From the NCBI GenBank assembly GCA_023627715.1, contig JAMAHW010000044.1, forward strand, positions 234,942 to 298,941: 64,000 bases of DNA, written 5' to 3'. The notes beneath the pieces are model-generated. The model was given only the letters and a program-made list of their open reading frames with translations. It ran no database searches and was not told the origin of the DNA. The translations under genes were made by a program, and so were the position numbers. Origin of the DNA: Periconia sp. R9002. Lineage: Eukaryota; Ascomycota; Dothideomycetes; Pleosporales; Periconiaceae. Of this stretch, positions 22,477 to 32,886 are shown one piece after another (position 1 is the first letter of the stretch; each line of letters begins with the position of its first letter).

Positions 22477-23413
22477 ATGGCACCCCCTTACAAGCTAAGC
22501 ATGGCTACTCAATTCCAGCTCAACACGAAGTACACCCTTCCCATCCTTGGTTACGGACTCCTCCAAGTTGCGCCAGAGAAAGCAGCCGAGTTCCTCGCCA
22601 AAGCTTTGGAAGTCGGCTATCGTCACATCGATTCCGCAACCATGTATAAGAATGAGGCAGCTGCAGGCGAGGCCATCAGAAACTCAGGTCTCCCTCGAGA
22701 CACGGTTTTCTACACATCCAAATCCCCGCCAGATCAGCACGGATACGAAGCTACGGTCAAGGGTTTTGAGGAATCACTGAAGAAATCTGGCTTGGAGTAT
22801 ATCGACTTGTACTTACTCCATACTCCGTTCGGCGGTAAGGAGGGAAGGATTGGTGGCTGGAAAGCTCTGTTGGAGGCACAACGGGCGGGGAAGGTGCGCA
22901 GCATTGGGGTGAGCAACTGGGGTGTGCATCATCTGCAAGAGTTGCAAGACTGGATTAACGAGACAGATGCGAAAGAGGGAGCGGGCAGAGGTGGAAAGAT
23001 CAGTGTTGGCCAGTGGGAGATCCATCCTTGGCTCGTTAGGAAGGACATCACGGACTGGGCCGTAAAGCACGGAGTGGTGGTTGAAGCCTACAGTCCCCTG
23101 GTCAGAGGGTTGAAGATGGATGATCCCTTGCTGAAACCGTTGGCCGAAAAGCATGGCAAGTCGCCCGCCCAGATCTTGCTCAGATGGAGTCTCCAAAAGG
23201 TATGTCCTCAGAATATCCTCAGCCTTTTTACAAGAAGGAGCAGAGACTGACATTGGTTAGGGATTTGTACCTCTTCCAAAGTCGGAAAATGAAGACAGAA
23301 TGCGAGAAAATGCCGATATCTTTGACTTCGAGCTAAGCGAAGAAGATATGAAGTCGTTGGAGACTGGAAAATATGAGACCACCATTTGGGATCCCACAAC
23401 CGACACAAGCTGA
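22477..23413 (+). CDS. Aldo-keto reductase
   Basis: Exons 22477-23199 and 23261-23413 encode 291 residues; the intron 23200-23260 is GTATGT to TTAG. The alternative in-frame ATG at 22501 would drop eight residues. The catalytic tetrad of the AKR fold is visible: Asp and Tyr in 'HIDSATMYKNE', Lys in 'FYTSKSP', His in 'LLHTPFGG'. The NADPH-binding end is encoded after the intron as 'GFVPLPKSENEDRMREN', where Lys-Ser and Arg contact the 2'-phosphate. Such enzymes reduce aldehydes, ketones or sugars in the cytosol. It is convergent with the Zn2Cys6 regulator, whose stop codon lies 66 bp beyond this gene's stop. Substrate unknown. Confidence 0.92.
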
Positions 23414-23479
23414 TTACGACACGCAACAGCTTACATAGATAGAGAGAAGGTTTGGTAGTTCTATGATCAGATGTGCAAT

Positions 23480-25337
23480 TTAAAATCCGTCTCGATCAAA
23501 ACCCGTGTACCTTACTCGTAACATGTCTAAATATGCTCCTTGATGTAAACCTCAGTAACCATGACACAAGCTAACAGAAAGTGCTGTTGAAAGTTCAAAC
23601 TAACCTGCTGCTCGCCATTTCGTATCCAAGGTCTTAAGACCTAATTTGACACTCTCCGGTATTTCCGGAGATGTATTGGATTCGGTAAAGTAAACTACGG
23701 TCTTGTACAAGAGGTGCGTGATGAATGGAGAAATTGCCTCCAAGGATAATGACGCAAAATTCTCAACTACCTTGAATGCATTATGTGCGATAGCCTCTGG
23801 CTTGGAGATTAAGTGGAAACCATCACCGGATAGTATAGGCATCGGATCGTTATCTGCCAAATATGGCTGCTGGAGCAATAACAAGGCACTGTATCTTGGT
23901 TTAGCCTATTCTATACATATGTTGCTGTACACTGTTACCTGTAACACGTAGAAGTCTGACTACAAAATGATAATCTTCTCGTTTGCTCTTCCACAAGCGA
24001 GACATTCGCCAGTGCGAGAAGAGTACGTCGGAGCTGCTCCCGTTCTTCAGATTGAAAGGACTGATCCCCTGCAGGTTCAGAGACGTGGCGATACACTCGA
24101 CCCAACAGGTGTGCAGCCTGGGCGAATCTTGCAAGTTGGCCCATTTCTAAGCTTGCGGCTGATGAAAGTGTTAGTATGTTTTCAGGCATATTCCCCTATC
24201 ACGTTTAGCACCACTCTAGACTTTCAATCGACAAGGCCTCTTACTGCCTCCTCCCACACCGCGTCATCGACAGGCAGAGGAGAATATAACGATGGCTCAT
24301 TAGTAGCAAGGGTTCGTGATGGACACCCGATGTTGACGCAGCTGGCCAATCATCAGCCAAATCCCGGAAGTTATTGTGTGGAAGCCCATTGATGATTGCT
24401 GAGCTGCTGCTATCTCAAATGCCCGTGACATACCGGTCCATTATTAGTATTGCCCACCAGACTCTCCTCTTCTCTTCGACCTCCACCCAAGTGAGACATG
24501 GGTCTTCGAAAAGGGAGCTCTCCTTTCCAATGCCGAGTAGAGCGGCGTATCTCGCGCAAGCAGCAATTGTAAAGAATGTGGCTGGGTACATAGCATGCCC
24601 GTACTCGTAGATGGATATGAGAACCCCAGCTTGTAGAACGGGCAGGGTCAACACCCCGACAGATTCTGCCTCGGCATACATTCTCTTTGCAGCAACGTAC
24701 ATGGGGATCTTGGGGTTGAAAATTGAATCCACGGGGAAGAGAGTAATAAGTCTCATAGCAACGGTCAGTAATGCGATGTCAGCTTGAAGTTTCGAAAGAG
24801 AGCTGTGCAAGTAATTCAAGAGGCGCTTCTTGGCCACAATTGGCATCCAAGGTTGGACCTTCTCGAAATATTTTGCTGCTGTGCATCGAATGCTATTCAG
24901 ATCCCCAATAAATGGCTGGATGTACGCTGGGATTGATGCAAAATCCCGAGGAAGTGTCAGTTGACACTGCTTGAACAGGTCGACGTCTAAGAAGAAAGCC
25001 GGGGGGAAGGTATCCTCTTGGATCTGCTGGCTTCTGAGTGGGGATATATTTGAAATAGAAAGTGATTCTAATCCATATCTCCTGTCCTTCAGCTGAGACT
25101 GCGGGCTAACGGTCATCCCGCTACTCTCTCCAGAGTGGCGCTGACGGGCGTTGGGGTATTCGCACGACCAGCCATTTCTTCAATTCCGGTCAGTTCTCTA
25201 CATCGCACTCTGCTTGTACTTAACACTCATATCACCTACCTTTTGCAGTAGTCACATTGTGGGTATGTCCTGGAGCATTTCTTCTTTCGCTTGTTACAAA
25301 GGATGCAAGCTTGAAGCTGCTGGCTGACCTCCGCCAT
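23480..25337 (-). CDS. Zn2Cys6 transcription factor with fungal-specific TF domain
   Basis: Six exons (25240-25337, 24434-25177, 24245-24341, 23939-24195, 23605-23888, 23480-23538) join in frame to 512 residues; introns are 62, 92, 49, 50 and 66 nt. The DNA-binding domain is split by intron 1: 'ACILCNKRKKKCSRTYPQCDY' then 'CKRNGWSCEYP' gives the six-cysteine CX2CX6CX6CX2CX6C binuclear cluster. The middle regulatory domain shows 'VEEKRRVWWAILIMDR', joined by intron 2 to 'CVNIGCPSRTLATNEPS' and 'PLPVDDAVWEE', then 'GQLARFAQAAHLLGRVYRHV' after intron 3, the usual order of the Fungal_trans domain. The protein acts in the nucleus, usually on CGG-containing sites. Its closeness to the AKR gene suggests, but does not show, a local target. 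The exact last acceptor (23539 or 10-12 bases earlier) is uncertain. Confidence 0.85.
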
Positions 25338-25699
25338 TCTTGTGGTTAGCGGCACCAGCTGACGCTACTTGCTTGACCAGGTTCTGCAAAATTCCAGGTT
25401 AAGATTCGAATCACATCGGGAACAAAGCCAGAATCGTGTGGTGGATGACGCTGTGTCAAGGAAGCTCAGATATATCGTGAATTACCCCTCGGTGGAGTAT
25501 GACGAGGAGAGCGGCTATCCCGATTTCGGAAGCCGCTAATATCCGATTGCTGGATCGAGTAAACGTGAGTAATAATAGGCCACGAACACCGTGAACACTA
25601 TGAACAATATAAATACTATGGAGTGCTCATTTTCACGCAAGTGGCTTGGAGCAAAATTCCAGACATCACAGCAGATATCAAGGCTGATCAGTGAATGAA
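25338..25699. other. Intergenic with a TM-coding minus-strand frame
   Basis: On the - strand at about 25545-25640 a frame reads 'HSIVFILFIVFTVFVAYY', a strong membrane segment, which resembles 'HSLFMLFMVLVVWLS' read at about 26705-26755 on the same strand. The DNA itself repeats (AACACCRTGAACA..ATGAACA). Neither has a complete gene that I can build. Confidence 0.3.
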
Positions 25700-25853
25700 A
25701 ATGCAATTGAAGACTATGTACATGAAAGCTCATCTTGGCTTCCCCTTGCAAAGCAAAGGTACTGAACCCCAGCACCACGCTAAGGTGTGAGCTCGACGCT
25801 GGGGAAGGGATCCCCTCAAAGAGGTTCACCCCCACCATCTTGGCATGGTGTCA
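25700..25853. repeat. Dispersed repeat, copy B
   Basis: Matches copy A (21881-22015) in two ordered blocks, the first at about 25722-25750 and the second at about 25840-25866, where it touches the 3' end of the coiled-coil gene. Confidence 0.38.
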
Positions 25854-26477
25854 TCAATCGGAGTCATGGTCACGATTGGAGGGTGCCTGGCTTGATTTTC
25901 TTCCCAGGTCTTCGGAAAGAGCAAGCGTCAATTGCCGAGCCAAAAGTTGCGGCATCTCAGTCTGAACCTGGAGAAGCTCCCGAAGGAGTACTTGTGTGGT
26001 TTTCAGTTCATTGATAACTCCTTCAAGCGCCTGGAGAGAATCAAGAGCCTTGACAAGTTCCTGAAGGACTTCTCGTGTGCTTTCTGCTTCAGTGGTCACT
26101 CCTTCAAGCGTCGGGAGACGACCAAGAGCCTCGCAAAGTTCCCTAAGGGATACTTGCGTGTTTTCAAGTTCAGTGGGCACTCTGCCAAGAGGCAAGAGAT
26201 GACCAACAAGCATCTGAGCAAAACGACCCCCATGCGGATCGAATGCCGTCCTCAACGCTTGTACCTCCGATAGCAACTGGCCACCGACAGCCGGGCGCGC
26301 AGTCATCTCATCCTGAAAAGATATAATATCCTTTCGGATTTCCGAGAGCTGCGTAGAATGATCCTTCAGGTTGCCATCCCTTGGAGGTCGAAAGTAGTTG
26401 TAAAGATTCAAGGAAAAAGCGATGGCTGCAAGCACGATCCAGGATGCTGCAAACCACGAAACGAAGAGGTCACTCAT
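25854..26477 (-). CDS. Membrane-anchored coiled-coil protein with 27-residue repeats
   Basis: A single exon gives 207 residues from the ATG at 26477. Residues about 7-27 (SWFAASWIVLAAIAFSLNLY) form one membrane segment or uncleaved signal anchor. The rest is helical and acidic. Between residues about 85 and 165 a 27-residue unit occurs three times: 'ELENTQVSLRELCEALGRL', 'EAESTREVLQELVKALDSL' and 'ELKTTQVLLRELLQVQTEM'. The DNA repeat period is exactly 81 bp (for example CTCCTTCAAGCG at 26018 and 26099; the AAGG(A/G)..CTTG block at 25984, 26065 and 26146). Heptad-like leucines imply a coiled coil facing the cytosol or a lumen. No family is recognised. The gene end lies against a dispersed repeat. 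Confidence 0.62.
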   Translation of the reverse strand: MSDLFVSWFAASWIVLAAIAFSLNLYNYFRPPRDGNLKDHSTQLSEIRKDIISFQDEMTARPAVGGQLLSEVQALRTAFDPHGGRFAQMLVGHLLPLGRVPTELENTQVSLRELCEALGRLPTLEGVTTEAESTREVLQELVKALDSLQALEGVINELKTTQVLLRELLQVQTEMPQLLARQLTLALSEDLGRKSSQAPSNRDHDSD

Positions 26478-27016
26478 GGTGACAAAAAATTTGGGAAAAT
26501 GGGCTTGGATTCAGAAGAGACAATTGGCAAATCAAGAGTGCAGTATGGAGAAGAAGAGAAAGGAAGAAGAAACTTGGAGGGCGATTGTGTCTTTTAATCT
26601 CATGCAGGCCTGTAGTGGTACCTTCCGTTAATATTGCGCATCAGGAGATGAGTGATGTAATCTTGAGGTTTGGGAAAGTGCGTTTGGGATGAATGGAAGG
26701 AGCGCACGGAGGTGGACAGCCACACCACCAACACCATGAACAACATGAACAGAGAATGTACGCGCAAGAGGTAATCTCATAGAAACACACATGGGCATGC
26801 AAAAAATTCTCTTCTTCATTTGTTGCTGCACAAGTCAATACAGGCATGAGAATGGAAGAGAACGTCGCTAGCAAGCACTGCGCATCCCGAGATGGCACAG
26901 AGGCGGAGAAGGCGTAGAGGTAGTACATGCAGAACAAATCTCCGGGACTGTTTTTACACCTCTTGTATAGCCTTATATCGAATTCATTCTCCTCATATTG
27001 TTCATTCTACCCATCA
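26478..27016. other. Intergenic
   Basis: Upstream of the coiled-coil gene and downstream of the F-box gene. Holds the second copy of the AACACCATGAACA repeat (about 26727-26755). Overlapping frames give Cys/Trp-rich peptides and are not called. Confidence 0.4.
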
Positions 27017-28021
27017 TCACCAATCAGTCTCGATATGCCCTCTCCTGTCCTTCCAATCAGTTAAGCTCGAGATATCGACCCACTGCCCATCATTCTTGGC
27101 AGATGCCCCATCTACCGCGCGCCATTTATTCATCACAAATCCAGGTCCATACCGCAGAGGATGATCCACGCGCGTCTTATTTGTCAAACGACAACCTACA
27201 GCAGCAACATTGAGCCAGCTCCAACTAGATGGATTTCTCCAGTCTCCAATCTCACGCCAGATGTAAACCTTCACCGTGTAGTCTTTCCGATTCTCCTTGC
27301 GAGTAATTTCGATGCAATAGTCTGTCATGCACCAGGGGCAGGATCGAAATGATGGCTCGCAAGGCGCGAGAAAATCGGACGGAGCATCGTCTGCGGGCAG
27401 CTCAGGAATCCGCATGCAGTCGGAATAGTGTCGATTCTCTATCGTTAGGTGGCGGCATACATCTCCACTCTCCCTCTCGAGTAACTTGCGAAGTGCTTGT
27501 ACATTTCCACGTTGACTGGAAAATGTGTTGACCAAAAGTGTCATGAGGCTGTTGTCGAAGATTCTAGTGTCAAGCTTCTCAAGCCTCTTCCATCTAAAGT
27601 CATCCGTCAATTCTTCCCGTTGTAGTATGGTCAATGGCTGGCCATGCGTAGGTCCGTGAAAGTGCCGGTTCATGACGAGGCGCATTATGTAGTACGGAAC
27701 GAGGAGTTCTCTTTTTAATCTCATCAGTCCTCTAAGCGTTTCTCCTGGACACCACGGTCTCCCCCAGAAATACCAACCCAATTTATCTTTCTCTTCGTTC
27801 CACGTGTGAAATTTTACGCAGGAATGACAGAAATACATGGTTGTGATGTTCGTTTCCAGCCATACTAACAGTGTCATTTTATCGGGATTGCTGAGCCGGG
27901 CTTGGTCGGGGAAACATAATCTGTTCAAACTTCGACAAGTCAAGGCAAGGGACGTGGCTGAAAGAGTGTCGAGATTTGCAACGATCATCAAGGTGAGTTC
28001 CGGGGGGAGGGTGTTGATCAT
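27017..28021 (-). CDS. F-box protein
   Basis: The first ATG of the frame is at 28021, giving 334 residues in one exon; further upstream the frame is open but has no ATG. The N-terminus is an F-box: 'INTLPPELTLMIVANLD' then 'SATSLALTCRSLNRLC', the helical motif that binds Skp1 in SCF ubiquitin ligases. The remainder has a CxxC pair ('YFCHSCVKFH'), 'WYFWGRPWCPGETLRG', and a second Cys pair ('SCPWCMTDYC') followed by 'YTVKVYIWREIGDWRNPSS', a pattern common in expanded fungal F-box families with no assigned target. Substrate unknown. It lies between a membrane coiled-coil gene and a receptor-like gene, and nothing suggests a shared role. Confidence 0.8.
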   Translation of the reverse strand: MINTLPPELTLMIVANLDTLSATSLALTCRSLNRLCFPDQARLSNPDKMTLLVWLETNITTMYFCHSCVKFHTWNEEKDKLGWYFWGRPWCPGETLRGLMRLKRELLVPYYIMRLVMNRHFHGPTHGQPLTILQREELTDDFRWKRLEKLDTRIFDNSLMTLLVNTFSSQRGNVQALRKLLERESGDVCRHLTIENRHYSDCMRIPELPADDAPSDFLAPCEPSFRSCPWCMTDYCIEITRKENRKDYTVKVYIWREIGDWRNPSSWSWLNVAAVGCRLTNKTRVDHPLRYGPGFVMNKWRAVDGASAKNDGQWVDISSLTDWKDRRGHIETDW

Positions 28022-29058
28022 GGATAGAGCGTTGTTTACTTGTAACGAAATGTCTGAATGGTAATGAGTAGTGTGTGGCAATTATGTCTGTGGTTTCGCT
28101 CCTTGGTGGTTGATTGTATGTTGATGCGAGAAAGAGGGGTGGAAGAGGAGTATTATGCGATGAGAATATGGACAATCGCTTTCAGAGGTGTCGTGACGTT
28201 ATAACTAGACAAAAGCAAACTTTGCGATCCAATCAATTCCAATAATGACCTATCAATCACAAACTGAAGCAAGCACCCGAACAATCCTGATTGTGAAAAC
28301 GACAGTATTGAAAACTTCAACCTCTACACCGGTACCTCCCTATCAGCTGCCTCGATATCTTCGAAGCAAAACCCCGACTCTTGCCCTTGGTCGACGTGTT
28401 TTGGGAGCAATACCTAGAATGCATCATGTGACCGTTGTCTCGAGTTTCATTTATGATATCGAAATTGCGGGGCGGTAGGATGATTGAGCGGGTGAAGAAT
28501 TGAACTACTCTGCGCGACACAGAAATGAATTGAGGCTGATTCTTGAAATTGAAGATTGTGTGGTGCGTGTAGGCGGTATGTTATAAGGAAGAGCAGGTGG
28601 AGAAACGGTATGATGAGCTGATCGAATGTGTCAATGAAGTGATACTGTAGCAATAGCGACTAAATTTTCGTTGAGATGTAAACAGATAGCTGGTCGTTGA
28701 AAGAGACTGAAATGGTATGGAAAATGAAGAGCTTATCATTGCAGAATAATTGGATCACTCGTGGCATCCGCGCAGTAGAAGAACACGACAACGCAACTCG
28801 TTCAGAAGTCTGAAATGGTCTAGGTTTGAGAACGATGGCTCCAATCGTTGATCAACGTCATATCTTTTCCGAGTTCTTTTTAGGTGGTGCGTATTTCATT
28901 CATGAAAGTAAAATCAAAAAAGTAGGAAAAGAAATCATGGGGAATCGAGATAAGAAAACAAGTACCACACAACGAAACGTGAGTAGGGGAAAGTTACACC
29001 ATCACTTTGAACCCAAACACCCGACTCCGAAATCATATTTAAAGACACATCCCGCTTA
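28022..29058. other. Intergenic
   Basis: About 1 kb, AT-rich, between two - strand genes. Frames at 28245-28478 and 28826-29200 lack family support; the latter partly overlaps the next gene's 3' end in antisense. Confidence 0.45.
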
Positions 29059-30213
29059 TCACTCCACATTGCGACCATCCATCGCAATTCCCTCTCCCTG
29101 GTCTTCATTCAACCGCTCAAAGCTCGCGTTCGTTTCCAACACACTCGCACCAAAACTCTTCTTACTCGGCCTACTCGACCGTGCGCTCCTGGACCGATAG
29201 TACTTCTGCGCCTGCGCTTGGCTCTCTATCTTCTCGCGCATGAATATGGGGCCCAGCGTCGGCAAGCTAGCAGTGATATATCCGATCCACACTTCCATGC
29301 CTGTTAACAACCCCACATCCGACGAAGTGTACGTAAAGTCCGAGTTATCGTGGGCCACGATGAGCCCGAGCCGCGTGATATTGATGATACAGATCGTCAC
29401 ACCGAGACTCAGCAATCCTACAAGCCCGATCTTCTTCGATGTCGGGATCTGCAAACTCAAGAGCGCTGGCATTGGTAGCACGACGATGGCGAGATCTAGT
29501 ATGATATTTACAGCGCACGAACTGATCTCCTGCTTCTTGATGTCGCCGCAATGGCCTTCGGGATTCGTGGGGTTCCATTGTAGGGAAATCGGCTGGCAGA
29601 TGGCGAGGAGGAGCGAGACGTGCGCGATGTAGTAGAGTATGACGATGACATATACTCCGAACGCTGCGTACCGCAGTATGATCGAGCGACCTGTACTAAC
29701 GTTGCGGTTGAGGAAGATGCCAAGGTAGAAGTGCAGAAGCGACATTTTCAGCAGCGTGGTTGCGGAGATCCACAGGAAGCCTGAGGCGTAGAAGATCTGC
29801 GGTTTGTGTTAGGCATGGCATTATGTAGTGGATGAGTGCGCCGCTTTGGGAGCGAGGAGAGTTGACATACTTTGAGTGTCGTCCGCATGACGTTTGGACC
29901 CAGCGCGAACGCGTCTGGGAGGTGCATTCCGATGGTCCCTGGGTAAACACAGAGAATACAGATGACCGAGTACCCAGTTATACAAGTCTGGGAGCGCATG
30001 TAAGCATTTTTTCTTCAAAGTAGATGCTGAGGGTATCGGATTTACCAGTGCTCCCACAGCCAACCAGTCATGGACCTTCCATGTCTGCTTCGCTATCCTC
30101 TTCGCCCACACTCTCAGCCCACCGAGAACGAGACATAGGAGCATAAAGATGACGGTTGTCACGAACAGAGCCAAGCCCTTGCTTGTGTCCAAGCCTCGTA
30201 AGCTGCCCGCCAT
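29059..30213 (-). CDS. Pth11-like rhodopsin-domain integral membrane protein
   Basis: Three exons (30046-30213, 29871-29987, 29059-29796; introns 58 and 74 nt) encode 340 residues. Seven membrane segments can be counted: for example 'LALFVTTVIFMLLCLVLGG', 'GYSVICILCVYPGTIGM', 'GFLWISATTLLKMSLLHF', 'FGVYVIVILYYIAHVSLLLA', 'IILDLAIVVLPMPALLSL', 'IGLVGLLSLGVTICIINI' and 'GYITASLPTLGPIF'. The 'W..HDW' segment before helix 2, 'KMSLLHFYLGIF' and 'DLAIVVLPMP' are hallmarks of the large fungal rhodopsin/SAT4-type family that includes the Pth11 receptor. There is no N-terminal CFEM domain. The Ser/Arg-rich C-terminal tail is cytosolic. Ligand and signalling role unknown. Confidence 0.85.
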
Positions 30214-31101
30214 GGTGGGTGTATGTGTATGTTTGGAAAAGTAGAAGGTGAACAGGCTCTAGCGATCTGTCTTCGGTGGGGGGCGGGACGGTGGCTTTGG
30301 AGGGGAGGGAAAGCGTAGGGTTATCAATATGTACCAGCCCTATGTCACAAGCAACGCAAGGTAATAGGTCCGTAGTGTTAACAATACTATTTCATTTTCC
30401 CTGTTCTCCAACGCCGACGCCTATTTAGTAACGGACTTCTTATGTCATATCCCACGATGGACTGGTATCACGGACATGCTGTGAAGGGTTGGGCAAGCCA
30501 CCTAATTCTGTCCATGGCACAATGCATGCAATTGGGATTCCCTTGTTCCTCTCGGGGATGGGTCTAGACAAAACGAAGCTTAGGGCGATTACTTACAAAG
30601 TTACATTTTCTTGATACAGGGAGGGGATAAAATTGCTCACCATCTGCGTGATACTAACAAGAGTAACGCTACGATGGAATGAAAGGGTAGAATTAGCTCT
30701 ATATTTACCATACACTTCGGAACCCGAACGTTAGACTAGTGGCCATCTCCGTTACCCTCTAGCTGGTGTGATCGGGTCGTCAATTTGTAGCGTGCATTTT
30801 TCTGTAACACCCGAGAATGGTCAATACGGCGAGCTGGACCCACAGGGTTTCCATGGGCTGATCAGGCGTTCCGTGCACCGTACTCAGCCTCGCGTGTCAT
30901 GAATTGTTCGGCGCGCACCTGTAATAGCAATGTGAATCTTAGTGACATCAACATATTGAGGTAATTCCAAAGCATTCACGTCCCGGCTTTCATCAAGGTA
31001 ATAATAAGTCGGTATGCCTTGCTTGCGGACTATGATTTGTGCCAACGTGTCTTTAGACTTTGGTTTCCTACTTCTTTTCCGGATTCACTCTTAAATCGAC
31101 G
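30214..31101. other. Divergent intergenic between the Pth11-like and FAD oxidase genes
   Basis: This 888-bp stretch must contain both promoters. No gene is supported. Confidence 0.45.
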
Positions 31102-32886
31102 ATGTCACTTGCACACCATCTGCTCTTCGGAGCATTGTTATCTGGCCTAGTTCTTGGTGCTTCGTATCCGCCACTGAACGCAAGTTACCCGTCGCAGGGC
31201 TCCTCAAACCACTCATGTCGCTGCTTCCCAGGTGACGAGTGTTGGCCAAATCAGAGAACTTGGGACTCTTTGAACAGCACAGTGGGAGGAAGATTGGTTA
31301 AAACGGTTCCACTCGGCAGTCCATGCCACGACAGCACATTTGGACCATACGACGAGGGCAAGTGCAAGAGCTTACAGGACCAATGGCTCAACCCGGAACT
31401 TCATCTCAATACTACGTCTTCCATCATGGCACCTTTCTGGGCTATTCAGAGCTGCAGTCCTTTTGCATCGAGGAATGCTACTTGTGTGGTGGGACAGTAC
31501 GTGCAGTATGCAGTGGATGCACATGAAGAGGGCGACTACAAAGCTGCCATCCAGTTTTCACGCGACCACAACATTCGTCTGGTAATCCGCAACACAGCAC
31601 ATGACTGGCTCGGGAAGTCCAGCGGTGCGGGTGCACTTGCGTTACGCACACACAACCTTAAACACCTCGAGGTTGTCGATTACAAATCCAAGCATTACAC
31701 GGGCAAGGCGCTGAAAGTGGGCGCTGGCGTAAGTCTGATGGAGGCGTTCCAGGCCAGCCATGACAAGGGGTACGTGAATGTTGGTGGAACGTCGCCAACC
31801 GTGGGGCTTGCGGGTGGTTACACACAGGGAGCTGGCCACGGACTCACCGTATCAGCATTCGGTCTGGGAGCTGATCAAGCGCTGGAATGGGAGGTCGTGA
31901 CTGCAAAGGGCGACATACTCAAAGCCACCCCCGAAAACGAAAATTCAGATCTCTACTGGGCCTTGTCCGGCGGCGGTGGCGGCACCTATGCCGTCGTTCT
32001 CTCGCTTACCATCAAGTTACACAAGGACCGTGTCACTTCAGCCATGAATATGTCGTGGACCACAGACAACATTGACCAATCGACACATTATGCCGGAATC
32101 GCCGCGTTCTCGAAAATTCTCCCTGACGTGGTGGATGCGGGGATCGGAGGCAACTGGATCAACAGCAACACGAGCTTCTCCGTGTCACCTTTCGTAGGCG
32201 CTGGTAAGACGAAAGAGGAAATGGACGCCGCTTTCCAACCTTTCCTGTCGTCGCTTAAGGCGCTGAATATCAACTTTACGTACTACTCAGCCGAGTTCCC
32301 CACCTTCCTGGACATGTATAAGGAAATGAATCCTTTCACCGAGATGGGTGTATTCCAAATCGGAAGCCGGCTGATTCCACGTCAAGTCATCGAGACCAAG
32401 GCAGAAGATTACGTCGAAGCGCTAAAGAAGATCAATGAACAAGGAGCCTGGATTTCGGGTTTGGCCTATAATGCCTCAAAGCCAAAGGTGGATAATGCCG
32501 TAAACCCTGCCTGGCGGAGTTCGATCATTAGCCTGGTCGTTGGAACGTATGTGCTCTTCTTCTCTGCTAACTTCTTTTGTATGCTTACCTCTTATCACAG
32601 ATTCTACGACTATCAGAACTTTGACAACAATATCGCCAATCAGAAACTCATGACCGAGACCCTCTTGCCCGAGCTTTCTCGTGTGATCCCAGGGGAGCCG
32701 TCAGCGTACTTGAACGAAGGCGACCCATTCGAGCCAGAGTGGCAAAAGGTCTTTTACGGAGAAAACTATCAATCACTCCTCGATATCAAGCGAAAGTATG
32801 ACCCAGAGTCGTTACTGTATGCACGGACTGCCGTAGGGAGTGAGGCGTGGAGTGAACAGCGAGATGGACGCTTGTGCAAAGCGTGA
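31102..32886 (+). CDS. Secreted BBE-like FAD-linked oxidase
   Basis: The ATG at 31102 starts a signal peptide (MSLAHHLLFGALLSGLVLGA). One intron is predicted at 32547-32600 (GTATGTG to TATCACAG with TGCTAAC branch); it is 54 nt, a multiple of three, and has no stop, so the unspliced frame stays open. Spliced length is 576 residues. The FAD-binding PCMH domain is clear: 'RLVIRNTAHDWLGKSSGAGA' with the likely flavin-linking His, and 'VNVGGTSPTVGLAGGYTQGA'. The site where bicovalent enzymes carry a linking Cys (G-x-C-xx-VG) is Thr/Ser here, so the flavin is probably bound by His alone. The C-terminal 'YDPESLLYARTAVGSEAW' is the usual BBE end. Many Asn-X-Ser/Thr sites agree with secretion. Related enzymes oxidise alcohols, sugars or alkaloid intermediates. 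Confidence 0.9.
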   Translation: MSLAHHLLFGALLSGLVLGASYPPLNASYPSQGSSNHSCRCFPGDECWPNQRTWDSLNSTVGGRLVKTVPLGSPCHDSTFGPYDEGKCKSLQDQWLNPELHLNTTSSIMAPFWAIQSCSPFASRNATCVVGQYVQYAVDAHEEGDYKAAIQFSRDHNIRLVIRNTAHDWLGKSSGAGALALRTHNLKHLEVVDYKSKHYTGKALKVGAGVSLMEAFQASHDKGYVNVGGTSPTVGLAGGYTQGAGHGLTVSAFGLGADQALEWEVVTAKGDILKATPENENSDLYWALSGGGGGTYAVVLSLTIKLHKDRVTSAMNMSWTTDNIDQSTHYAGIAAFSKILPDVVDAGIGGNWINSNTSFSVSPFVGAGKTKEEMDAAFQPFLSSLKALNINFTYYSAEFPTFLDMYKEMNPFTEMGVFQIGSRLIPRQVIETKAEDYVEALKKINEQGAWISGLAYNASKPKVDNAVNPAWRSSIISLVVGTYVLFFSANFFCMLTSYHRFYDYQNFDNNIANQKLMTETLLPELSRVIPGEPSAYLNEGDPFEPEWQKVFYGENYQSLLDIKRKYDPESLLYARTAVGSEAWSEQRDGRLCKA

